A DNA stretch of 64,000 nt from Microbacterium sp. LCT-H2 (GTDB lineage: Bacteria; Actinomycetota; Actinomycetes; Actinomycetales; Microbacteriaceae): assembly GCF_001866135.1 (NCBI RefSeq), contig NZ_MODW01000002.1, positions 1-64,000 of the forward strand, written 5' to 3'. Position 1 is the first letter of the stretch. Every line of letters begins with the position of its first letter. Positions 8,560-15,892 of this stretch are shown here, piece after piece. The notes under the pieces are model-generated. The model worked only from the letters and a program-made list of their open reading frames with translations, was not told the DNA's origin and made no database searches. The position numbers and the translations under genes are program-made.

Positions 8560-9519
8560 TCAGGGGCCTTCGGGGTCGACGACCCCGCGGTCGGCCCAGA
8601 AGGGCTCGACGAGACGGCGCAGCTCGGCGATGCCGATGCGGTCGACGAGGGCGGCCGCGTCGAGGTTCGCCCGCAGCTGCGCGACGCGGGAGGCGCCGAA
8701 CAGGGTCGTCGTCAGGGCGGGGTGGGTGAGGGTGAAGGCGATGCCGAGCTGGGCCGGGGTCACGCCGAGGTCCTCCGCGACCGCGGTGAACGCGGGGACG
8801 TCGGCGATGATCCGTTCGCGGATGCCGCCGGGGTCGCGCCCGATCTGCCGGCCGCCGTTCACCGTCCCGGCGAGGATCCCGCCCTCCAGGCAGTCCGAGG
8901 CCTGGAGCGTGAGGCCCTGCTCCCAGAGGCGCGCGAACGGCTCGCCGTCCGGGATCGACCGCCGCGAGACGCTGTACTTGAGCTGTGCGATCTGCGGGCC
9001 GGGCACGCCTTCCGCGGCGGCGAGGTCGATCAGGGCCTGGATGCTCCCCGCCGACCAGTTGTTCACGCCCCACGCGCGGATGAGCCCGGCGTCGGTGAGG
9101 GCGGCGAGGTCGAGCACGAGGTCGCGCAGGTCGAGGTCGTCGCGGCGCAGGTCGCCGAGGATCACGAGGTCGGCGTGCTCGGTGCCCACCCGCATCAGGG
9201 CGTTCTCGAGCTGCGGGCGGAAGCCGTCGGCACCGAAGGCCTCCAACCAGAGCTTCGACGACAGCAGCCACTCCTCTCGGCGCAGCCCCGCCGCGCGCAC
9301 CATCGCCGAGAAGATCACGTCGGTGAAGACCGGCGGGGCGCCGGGTGCGGAGTACACGCCCACGTCGAAGAGGTTCACGCCGCGGTCGGTGGCCTCGCGG
9401 AGGAGCGCGACCGCGTCGGCGAAGTCCATGCGGTCGTAGGTGTGCCACGAGCCCAGGGAGAACAGGGAGGCATGCAGGCCGCTGCGGCCGATCTCGCGAA
9501 GGGGGAGGGGGGTGGTCAT
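8560..9519 (-). CDS. aldo/keto reductase-like protein lacking the catalytic His
   Basis: A 319-residue TIM-barrel protein of the AKR superfamily. Asp52, Tyr56 (FDVGVY) and Lys89 (SSKLW) of the tetrad are present, but the strand that normally ends in His (..LHxPD) reads DLVILGD, leaving Gly122. The cofactor end is typical (WGVNNW, LFGASRVAQL). It is a close paralogue of the protein at 11556, sharing LGSW.T.DRM, ALQASD..EGGILA and GGIRERI. It lies between the alcohol dehydrogenase and the esterases. NADPH use is likely; the reaction is uncertain because of the missing His. Confidence 0.85.
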   Translation of the reverse strand: MTTPLPLREIGRSGLHASLFSLGSWHTYDRMDFADAVALLREATDRGVNLFDVGVYSAPGAPPVFTDVIFSAMVRAAGLRREEWLLSSKLWLEAFGADGFRPQLENALMRVGTEHADLVILGDLRRDDLDLRDLVLDLAALTDAGLIRAWGVNNWSAGSIQALIDLAAAEGVPGPQIAQLKYSVSRRSIPDGEPFARLWEQGLTLQASDCLEGGILAGTVNGGRQIGRDPGGIRERIIADVPAFTAVAEDLGVTPAQLGIAFTLTHPALTTTLFGASRVAQLRANLDAAALVDRIGIAELRRLVEPFWADRGVVDPEGP

Positions 9520-9527
9520 GATGCTCC

Positions 9528-10628
9528 TCAGAGGCTCGGGTCGATGACGGCCTTGACCTCATCGAGGTGGTGCATGTGCGCGATCTTCGCGGAGGCGTCG
9601 GCGAGCCCGACCGGGGCGCTGAACAGGTCGTCCCAGGGGAAGCGGTCGGCGAACGCCGTGAAGAAGTCGATCGCGCGGGCGTAGTCGGAGATGTCGCCGT
9701 TGAGCGACCCGACCACCGTGAGCTCCTTGCCCATGATCGTGCTGAGGGCGAAGCCGTCCCCGGCAGGGCCGGTCGAGCCGACGATCGCGACGGTGCCGCG
9801 CTGGGCGGCCATGCCGACGGCGTCCGGTCCGACGCTCGGGGCGCCCGCGAAGTCGAACACGTGGTCCGCCCCCTGGCCTCCGGTCAGCTCCAGGACCTGG
9901 TCGACGACGGGACCGTCGCGGAAGTCGACGACGGCGTCGGCGCCGAAGCGGGCGGCGAGTTCCAGGCGGGCCGCGGGAGCGCCGACGGTGATGACCTGCC
10001 CGGCACCCGCGATGGTCGCGACTGCCGTGGCGAAGATGCCGAGGGCGCCCGAGCCCTGCACCACCACGAGGGAGCCGGGGCGGATACGACCGGCCCGCTC
10101 GAACGCGCGGAGGACGGTCTTCGCGGCGCAGCCCGCCATCGAGGCCCAGGTGTCCTTGACCGCGGCCGGGAGCAGGAGCTTGGCGGCACCCGGGGTGACG
10201 TACGCGTACTCGGAGAGCCCGGCCGTCGCGAACGGCGGCACGTCCGCGCGCTGGAGGAAGCCGTAGCCGCGGCGGGAGCAGGCGACCGGTTCCCGGAGCA
10301 CGACGCAGCCGTGGCACTCGCCGCAGGTGGACTCCGACCAGCCGATCCGGTCGCCGGCGGAGAGCGGGCGGCCGAGCGCGTCGCGGGTGTCGGGTCCGGT
10401 GGCCACGATCTCGCCGACCATCTCGTGGCCGAGGACCAGGGGCAGCATGCCGGGGAACGACATCCTCCCCTCCCAGATCTCGATGTCCGTGCCGCACAGC
10501 GTGGTGCAGGCGATGCGGACGAGGGCGGCGCCGGGTTCGATCTCGGCGGGCAGCGGGAGGTCCTGCAGGGTGAGCGGCTCGCCGTGCGCGGTGAGCACCG
10601 CGGCGCGGGTGGTGGTGGGGAGGGTCAT
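9528..10628 (-). CDS. zinc-dependent medium-chain alcohol dehydrogenase
   Basis: A 366-residue MDR enzyme. Catalytic zinc ligands Cys45 (LCGTD) and His68-Glu69 (GHE) are present, as is a structural zinc lobe with Cys102, 105, 108 and 117; the last spacing is one residue longer than usual. The Rossmann loop reads VQGSGALGIFA and there is no clear acidic NAD-binding residue after strand 2 (VITVGAPAAR), which hints at NADP. The stop is eight bases before the next start. Likely oxidises a secondary alcohol or reduces a ketone in the operon's pathway. Confidence 0.88.
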   Translation of the reverse strand: MTLPTTTRAAVLTAHGEPLTLQDLPLPAEIEPGAALVRIACTTLCGTDIEIWEGRMSFPGMLPLVLGHEMVGEIVATGPDTRDALGRPLSAGDRIGWSESTCGECHGCVVLREPVACSRRGYGFLQRADVPPFATAGLSEYAYVTPGAAKLLLPAAVKDTWASMAGCAAKTVLRAFERAGRIRPGSLVVVQGSGALGIFATAVATIAGAGQVITVGAPAARLELAARFGADAVVDFRDGPVVDQVLELTGGQGADHVFDFAGAPSVGPDAVGMAAQRGTVAIVGSTGPAGDGFALSTIMGKELTVVGSLNGDISDYARAIDFFTAFADRFPWDDLFSAPVGLADASAKIAHMHHLDEVKAVIDPSL

Positions 10629-10652
10629 GGTTCTCCAGTCGCGGGGCGGGTA

Positions 10653-10706
10653 GCGGGATCGAAAACGGTCCTCCGCGATGCCCGGGAGGGGCGGAATCGA
10701 TCCCGC
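10653..10706. repeat. solitary 54-bp palindromic unit
   Basis: Perfect 10-base ends GCGGGATCGA and TCGATCCCGC enclose 34 bases. This is the same size and end sequence as the units in the 12554-13131 array. It lies between the SDR and alcohol dehydrogenase genes of one operon. Confidence 0.7.
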
Positions 10707-10722
10707 ACGGAGGGGGACGCGG

Positions 10723-11457
10723 TCAGACGAGGAGCTGGCCGCCATCGACGGGGACCGAGACCCCGGTGATGTGGCTGGCAGCACTGCTCGCGAGGAACAG
10801 CACGAGCGGGGTGACCTGGTCGACCTCGGCGATGGTGCCGAGCGGGATGCGCGACTCCCACGCGGCGCGGGCATCCGGGTTCGAGGCGAAGTCGGCGGTC
10901 AGGGGCGTGAGCACGGGGCCGGGGGCGACAGCGTTGACCCGCACCCCGGAGCCGGCGAGCTCGATGGCCGCGGTCCGGGTGAGCGCGTCGACCGCGGCCT
11001 TCGTGGCCTCGTAGTGCCCGAGGCCGGGGGTGGGCTGCCGGGCGCCGATCGAGGAGATGTTGACGATGGCCCCGTGGCCGGCCGTGGCGAGCAGCCCGCC
11101 GAAGACCCGCAGCATGAGGAACGTGCCGCGGACGTTGACGCGCAGAGCCGCATCGACCGCGTCGACCGCGACCTCCTGGAGTGTTCCGCCGCCGGCGACG
11201 ACGCCGGCGTTGTTGACGAGGACGTCGAGTCCGCCGGCCGCGTGGATCCGTTCGGCCGCCGCCTGCACCGACGCTTCGTCGCCGATGTCGAGGGGGAGGG
11301 CGGTGGCTCCGATCTCGGTGGCGACGGCCCGGGCGGCATCGAGATCCACGTCGCCGAGGAAGACATCATCCCCGGCGGCGCGGAAGGCGGTGGCGATGCC
11401 GCGGCCGAGCCCGGAGGCTCCTCCGGTGACGAGGATACGGCGCGGGGAAGCGGTCAT
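10723..11457 (-). CDS. SDR-family NAD(P)-dependent oxidoreductase
   Basis: A 244-residue classical SDR with TGGASGLG (residues 11-18), NNAG, catalytic Ser in NISSIG, YEATK as the YxxxK pair, and the ITGVSVPVDGG ending. ATG at 11457 is preceded by GAGGA at good spacing; a GTG at 11469 is less likely. It is the promoter-proximal gene of the minus-strand operon that continues through the alcohol dehydrogenase, AKR, esterases and MFS exporter. The shared promoter region with the divergent AKR carries the first of four similar operator palindromes (11502-11517). Confidence 0.9.
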   Translation of the reverse strand: MTASPRRILVTGGASGLGRGIATAFRAAGDDVFLGDVDLDAARAVATEIGATALPLDIGDEASVQAAAERIHAAGGLDVLVNNAGVVAGGGTLQEVAVDAVDAALRVNVRGTFLMLRVFGGLLATAGHGAIVNISSIGARQPTPGLGHYEATKAAVDALTRTAAIELAGSGVRVNAVAPGPVLTPLTADFASNPDARAAWESRIPLGTIAEVDQVTPLVLFLASSAASHITGVSVPVDGGQLLV

Positions 11458-11477
11458 GGTCGTCCTCACTGACGGTG

Positions 11478-11525
11478 TTGCGATGGGATTCCTCCGTTAT
11501 ATTCTACAACCATAGAAAAACACAA
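11478..11525. promoter_or_regulatory. divergent promoters with shared operator (site 1)
   Basis: TTCTAC-AACC-ATAGAA (11502-11517) is an inverted repeat with one mismatch. For the plus strand TTGCGA (11478-11483), 16 bases, then TATTCT (11500-11505) fits a promoter. For the minus strand TTGTGT, 18 bases, TATAAC fits. The operator covers both. It resembles the sites at 13235, 19913 and 22371. Confidence 0.55.
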
Positions 11526-11555
11526 CCCCGTGCTGGAGACGGCGAAGGAGCCCTC

Positions 11556-12518
11556 ATGTCCGATGTGATCTATCCCCGCAAGCCGCTGTCCCCGGGAGGC
11601 GCGACGGTGCCGCCGCTCGCCCTCGGATCGTGGAACACCTGGGATCGCATGGAGTTCGACGACGCCGTGCAGCTCATCCACCGGGCGGTCGAGCTCGACG
11701 CCGGATTCTTCGACATCGCGTACTACAACATGGGACCGCACGCCGAGAACTCCCGGACCGACATCCTCTTCGGAGAGGCCTTCCGGGCGAGCGGGGTGGA
11801 CCGTTCCGACGTCGTGCTGTGCGGCAAGCTCTGGCTCTGGGACTGGCCGAACCAGGGCTTCCGTGGGCAGATCGAGGAGTCACTGGAGCGGGCCGGCCTC
11901 GACCGCTTCGACACCCTCGTGGTGGGGGACTACCTCGACGCCCCGGACGTGCCGCGGCTCGTCGCCGACGTGAACGCCCTCCTCGCGGACGGCCTGATCG
12001 ACTCGTGGGGAATCAACAACTGGCGGATCGCGGACACCAGGGCGGCGCTCGCCGAGGCGGATGCGCAGGGGCTGATCGGCCCCTCGTTCGCGCAGCTCAA
12101 GTACGGCATCGCCCGACGGGCCATGGCGGAGGGTGACGCGTACGGCCCGCTGTTCGCCGACGGAACCCTCGCGCTGCAGGCCTCGGACGTGTTCGAGGGC
12201 GGGATCCTCGCCACCGGACGGATGCCCCAGCGCAAGATCGGTGCCGACGTCGGAGGTATCCGCGAGCGGATCCTCGCCGTGTACCCCGAGGTCGCACGGG
12301 TCGCGGGGGAGTTCGGGGTGACCCCGGCCGCCCTCGGCATCGCCTTCTGTCTGGCGAACCCCGCGACGGCCACCGTGCTCTTCGGTGCCTCCCGCGTCGC
12401 GCAGCTCGAGGAGAACCACGCCGCCCTCGCCCTCGCCCGCGACCACGGAGCCGAGGTACGCGCCGCCCTCGCCGACTGCCGCGTCGACCACGCCGTCCGC
12501 CCCGACGGCACCTGGTGA
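11556..12518 (+). CDS. aldo/keto reductase-like protein, paralogue of the 8560 gene
   Basis: A 320-residue AKR-fold protein with Asp53, Tyr57 and Lys91 but Gly124 (TLVVGDYLD) where the catalytic His belongs. GLIDSWGINNW and VLFGASRVAQL are the expected cofactor-side elements. ATG at 11556 follows GAAGGAG. It is transcribed away from the SDR operon, and both promoters share operator site 1. Two AKR paralogues with the same rare substitution in one locus point to a dedicated subfamily. Confidence 0.85.
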   Translation: MSDVIYPRKPLSPGGATVPPLALGSWNTWDRMEFDDAVQLIHRAVELDAGFFDIAYYNMGPHAENSRTDILFGEAFRASGVDRSDVVLCGKLWLWDWPNQGFRGQIEESLERAGLDRFDTLVVGDYLDAPDVPRLVADVNALLADGLIDSWGINNWRIADTRAALAEADAQGLIGPSFAQLKYGIARRAMAEGDAYGPLFADGTLALQASDVFEGGILATGRMPQRKIGADVGGIRERILAVYPEVARVAGEFGVTPAALGIAFCLANPATATVLFGASRVAQLEENHAALALARDHGAEVRAALADCRVDHAVRPDGTW

Positions 12519-13222
12519 CCCCCGTATCTCCCCCGGCTTCTCCCCTCTGGCGTGCGGGATCACTTCCGCACCTCCCGCGCGTCCCGCAGGCACGTTCCTG
12601 ATCCCGCCTCGCTCCGCCCCCGCGCCCCACTCCGCTCGCGGGATCAGTTCCGCACCTCGCAGGCACCCCACGGGCCCGTTTCTGATCCCGCACGGCGTGA
12701 CGTTCCCCGCGCCGATTCGAAAACGCGCCGCGCAGGGAGGGCGTGCGGCCGAATCTGATCCCGCTTCTGGTGGTGACTGTTTGTCCATCACCGGGCCCGC
12801 CGCTCGTGCGGGACCGGACCGCTCTCCGGAGCCCGGATCAGAAGGGCTCCTCGCCTCCGTGCTGGATCGGAAGTGCCCCGCGCACGCGCCGGATCAGAAA
12901 TGCTCCTGGGGCCCGGGTGGGCGGTGCGTTCTTGATCCCGGGAAGGGGCACGGCGGCCCGCGGGGGCGCCCGCGTGGCCCGTTCGCGCCGTCGCTCACCC
13001 CGGTGCGGGATGAAAGGGGTGCCGAAAAGGCATCACCGAGGGGCGTTCCTGATCCGGCTGGAGGGGTGGGCGCGGTGGCGGGATCAGAAATGGGCCGCGC
13101 GGGGAGGGCAGGGGTGCGGTATTGATCCCGGTGCCCGTGCCTGCACCCGCGGGGGTGTGCGCGGGGGAGCAAGGTGCGTGCGCGCTGAGGCATCAGTCCG
13201 CGCGCCCGGGGGCGGAAACACG
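12519..13222. repeat. gene-free region with an array of 54-bp palindromic units
   Basis: Between the AKR stop and the next promoter I find no credible gene. Units of exactly 54 bases begin near GCGGGATCA and end near TGATCCCGC: 12554-12607, 12638-12691, 12711-12764 (left end degenerate), 12888-12941, 13005-13058 and 13078-13131. Inner sequences vary, although the first two share TTCCGCACCT. Further half-units (for example CCCGGATCAGAA near 12832) fill the gaps. Solitary copies lie at 10653 and, in a diverged form, at 1310. The arrangement looks like an expanded REP-type element. Confidence 0.75.
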
Positions 13223-13223
13223 C

Positions 13224-13251
13224 TTGCGCTCTTTTTCCACGCATGTAGACT
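13224..13251 (+). promoter_or_regulatory. ABC importer promoter with operator (site 2)
   Basis: TTGCGC (13224-13229), 16 bases, then TAGACT (13246-13251) forms a promoter. The motif TTCCAC-GCAT-GTAGAC (13235-13250) covers the spacer and -10. Its arms are identical to those of site 4 at 22371. Confidence 0.6.
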
Positions 13252-13347
13252 AACCAGCACGACACATCGAAGTGGCGTCGGTCCCGGTCTCCGGTCAGCG
13301 GCTCTTCGAACCTTCTTCACCACCCCCTGCACCCGAGAGAAGGAACC

Positions 13348-14877
13348 ATGAAACGAATGCCCCTCGCGGTCGCCGCCGCCGTCGCCGCGACCCTCGCGCT
13401 CGCCGGCTGCAGCGGCGGCGGAACGCCCTCGCCGTCCGACGGCGGTGGCGCCGAAGGCCCCGACGCCCTCAACATCGGCAACTTCCTCGATGTCACGTCG
13501 TGGGATCCGTCCCTCGCCGACATCGGGTTCGACGGCCCCTACCTGTCCGCGGTGTACGACGCCCTGATCGCCCTCGACGCCGACGGCACCCCGATCCCGT
13601 CGCTCGCGACGAAGTGGACCGTGGCCGACGACGACCTCAGCATCGACCTCGACATCCGCACCGACGCCGTGTTCAGCGACGGCACCCCGGTCGATGCCGA
13701 CGCCGTCGTCGCGAGCCTCGAGTACCTCAAGGCCGGCGCCCGGTCCGGTGAGGCCTACGTCAACGCGAAGGGCTTCGAGAAGGTCGACGACGACACCGTC
13801 CGCATCGCCCTCACGCAGCGCGACGACACGATCCTCTACCTGATGGGCCTCGGCCGCAGCTACGTCATGTCCCCGGCGTCCATCGAGGCGGGCACGCTCG
13901 GCAGCGACCCGGTCGGCTCCGGCCCCTACGTGCTAGACAGCGACACCAGCGTCGCGGGCGCCGAGTACCACTTCACCAAGACCGAGGACCACTGGGACGC
14001 GAAGACGTACCCGTTCGCCGAACTCGCGATCTACCCGATCACCGATGCGACCGCCCGTCACAACGCGATGCTCAGCGGCCAGATCAACGTGCAGTATGGC
14101 GACGTGGCCAACCTCGACCAGGCCGAGCAGCAGGGCTGGAACACCGCCCAGCGCGTCTCCGGGTGGGCGGGCCTCGTCATCACCGACCACACCGGCGCGA
14201 AGAGCGAGCCCCTCGGCACGCTCGAGGTCCGCCAGGCGCTGAACTACGCGTTCGACGGTGCGGCCGTCCTCGCGGCGGTCGGCAGTGGTGCGGGGGTGGC
14301 CACCAACCAGGTGTTCCCGGACGGCGGCGACATCAACGACCCCGACCTCAACGACGCCTACGCGTTCAACATGGACAAGGCGAAGGAGCTCCTGGCCGAC
14401 GCCGGCTACCCGGACGGTTTCGACATCTCGATGCCGATGTCCCCGATCTTCGAGATGTGGAAGCCGTCGGCCGAGCAGGCCCTCAACGAGCTCGGCATCA
14501 CCGTCACCTGGGACAACATGCAGATGCCGGACTACCAGCTCAACGCACCCAACTACCCGATGTTCATCTCCTTCCTCGCGATGGACGGCAACGACGTGGC
14601 CACCGTCTCCCGGCAGCTGACGAGCGTGCAGTGGTTCAACCCGGAGCCCGACTACGCGAAGAACGAGGTCATCGCCCCGCTCGTCGAGAAGGTGCAGACG
14701 GAGCGCGGCGACGCGCAGACCGCCGCCATCAAGGAGCTCAACGAGGCCCTCGTCGACCAGGCCTGGTGGTCGGTCTGGTACCAGGCGAACAACATCTACT
14801 ACACGGCGCCCGGCATCCAGCTGCAGCCCGTCGTGGGGATGATGTTCCCGACGCTGCGGTACATCACGCAGGGCTGA
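13348..14877 (+). CDS. ABC transporter substrate-binding lipoprotein, family 5
   Basis: A 509-residue extracellular solute-binding protein of the dipeptide/nickel/opine group. The signal peptide MKRMPLAVAAAVAATLAL ends in lipobox LAGC, so it is anchored to the outer face of the membrane. The core shows the family-5 blocks WDPSLAD, IPSLATKW, FSDGTPVDADAV and the GSGPYVL hinge. It is preceded by GAAGGA and starts the importer operon. Substrate is unlikely to be deducible from sequence; context favours a compound with ester or amide bonds. A GC-rich hairpin follows the gene, which would allow excess of this component. Confidence 0.92.
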   Translation: MKRMPLAVAAAVAATLALAGCSGGGTPSPSDGGGAEGPDALNIGNFLDVTSWDPSLADIGFDGPYLSAVYDALIALDADGTPIPSLATKWTVADDDLSIDLDIRTDAVFSDGTPVDADAVVASLEYLKAGARSGEAYVNAKGFEKVDDDTVRIALTQRDDTILYLMGLGRSYVMSPASIEAGTLGSDPVGSGPYVLDSDTSVAGAEYHFTKTEDHWDAKTYPFAELAIYPITDATARHNAMLSGQINVQYGDVANLDQAEQQGWNTAQRVSGWAGLVITDHTGAKSEPLGTLEVRQALNYAFDGAAVLAAVGSGAGVATNQVFPDGGDINDPDLNDAYAFNMDKAKELLADAGYPDGFDISMPMSPIFEMWKPSAEQALNELGITVTWDNMQMPDYQLNAPNYPMFISFLAMDGNDVATVSRQLTSVQWFNPEPDYAKNEVIAPLVEKVQTERGDAQTAAIKELNEALVDQAWWSVWYQANNIYYTAPGIQLQPVVGMMFPTLRYITQG

Positions 14878-14883
14878 ACGCCC

Positions 14884-14914
14884 GCCGGGGCGGTCGCCAC
14901 GCGGCCGCCCCGGC
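14884..14914 (+). terminator. intra-operon hairpin, likely attenuator
   Basis: Perfect 10-base arms GCCGGGGCGG and CCGCCCCGGC with an 11-base loop, and no T-run. It lies between the binding protein and permease genes, where partial termination or mRNA stabilisation raises the binding-protein ratio in many importers. Confidence 0.5.
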
Positions 14915-14950
14915 ACCCCTTCCCCTCCTCCTCACCCTCGAGAGGCCCCC

Positions 14951-15892
14951 ATGCTCCTCTTCACGGCGAAGCGGGTGCTGTCCGGCATCCTCCTGCTCGT
15001 CGCGGTCTCGATCGGCACGTTCTTCCTCGCCCACCTCGCGATCAGCGATCCGACCGCCTCGCTCCTCGGGACCACGGCGAGTCCTGCGCAGCAGGAGGCG
15101 CTGGCGACGAAGATCGGTCTCGACCGCCCCCTGATCGTGCAGTTCTGGGACTGGTTCTCCCACGCCGTGCTGCTCGACTTCGGCGTCTCGTGGCGCAACT
15201 TCCAGCCGGTCGGCGCGCAGCTCGCGGTCAAGGTCCCCGTCACGCTCTCCGTCGTGACCCTCGCGACACTCATCACCGCGGTCATCGGCGTCGCGTTCGG
15301 CATGATCACCGGACTCCGCCCCGGCACCTGGTTCGACCGGATCATCAAGGGGATCTCCGTCGTCCTCTTCGCGCTCCCCGGGTTCTGGGTGAGCCTGGTC
15401 CTGGTGATGTGGCTGGCCGTGCAGCTCAAGTGGTTCCCCGCCGTCGGCTACGTCCCGCCGACCCAGTCCGTCGAAGGCTGGCTGCGCTCGATCACGCTCC
15501 CGGCGATCTCCCTCGCCCTGGGCGGCATCGTCGCCGTGTCGGAGCAGCTGCGCAATGCCGTCATCGCCCAGAGTCGCCAGGACTGGGTGCGCACGCTCCG
15601 CAGCCGTGGCCTGTCCGCCGCCCGGGTGAACCTGCACATCCTCCGCAACGCCTCGCCCGCCGCGCTCACGGTGATCGCCCTGATGTTCGTGGGCCTGCTC
15701 TCCGGCGCCATCGTGGTGGAGCAGATCTTCAGCCTCCCCGGTCTGGGGCAGCTCACGAACCAGTCGTCGCAGAACGGCGACATCCCCATGCTGCTCGGGA
15801 TCACGGTGGTCTCCATCGTCTTCGTCGTCCTCATCAACCTCCTGCTCGACCTCGTGCTCGGTTGGATCAACCCGAAGGTGCGCGTCGCATGA
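14951..15892 (+). CDS. ABC importer permease, DppB type
   Basis: A 313-residue inner-membrane permease of the oligopeptide/dipeptide family. The N-terminus LLFTAKRVLSGILLLVAVS is typical of the first segment of DppB proteins, followed by a large extracytoplasmic loop and five more segments. The cytoplasmic EAA loop is QDWVRTLRSRGLSAARVNLHILRNA. The stop overlaps the next start (ATGA), so it is coupled to the fused permease-ATPase. Confidence 0.92.
   Translation: MLLFTAKRVLSGILLLVAVSIGTFFLAHLAISDPTASLLGTTASPAQQEALATKIGLDRPLIVQFWDWFSHAVLLDFGVSWRNFQPVGAQLAVKVPVTLSVVTLATLITAVIGVAFGMITGLRPGTWFDRIIKGISVVLFALPGFWVSLVLVMWLAVQLKWFPAVGYVPPTQSVEGWLRSITLPAISLALGGIVAVSEQLRNAVIAQSRQDWVRTLRSRGLSAARVNLHILRNASPAALTVIALMFVGLLSGAIVVEQIFSLPGLGQLTNQSSQNGDIPMLLGITVVSIVFVVLINLLLDLVLGWINPKVRVA

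Noticed and set aside
12808-12866. A further 54-bp unit in the array
   Set aside because: The left end GCGGGACCG is present but no matching right end lies 54 bases on; counted only as a degenerate half-unit.
12554-13131. CRISPR array
   Set aside because: Units are palindromic with conserved ends and variable centres, gaps between them are irregular, and no cas gene is near.
12385-13351. Two long overlapping plus-strand open frames (246 and 202 codons) across the gap after the AKR
   Set aside because: They follow the 54-bp palindromic units, giving Arg/Pro-rich repeats in every frame, have no ribosome site and start inside the AKR gene or a repeat. Treated as repeat DNA.
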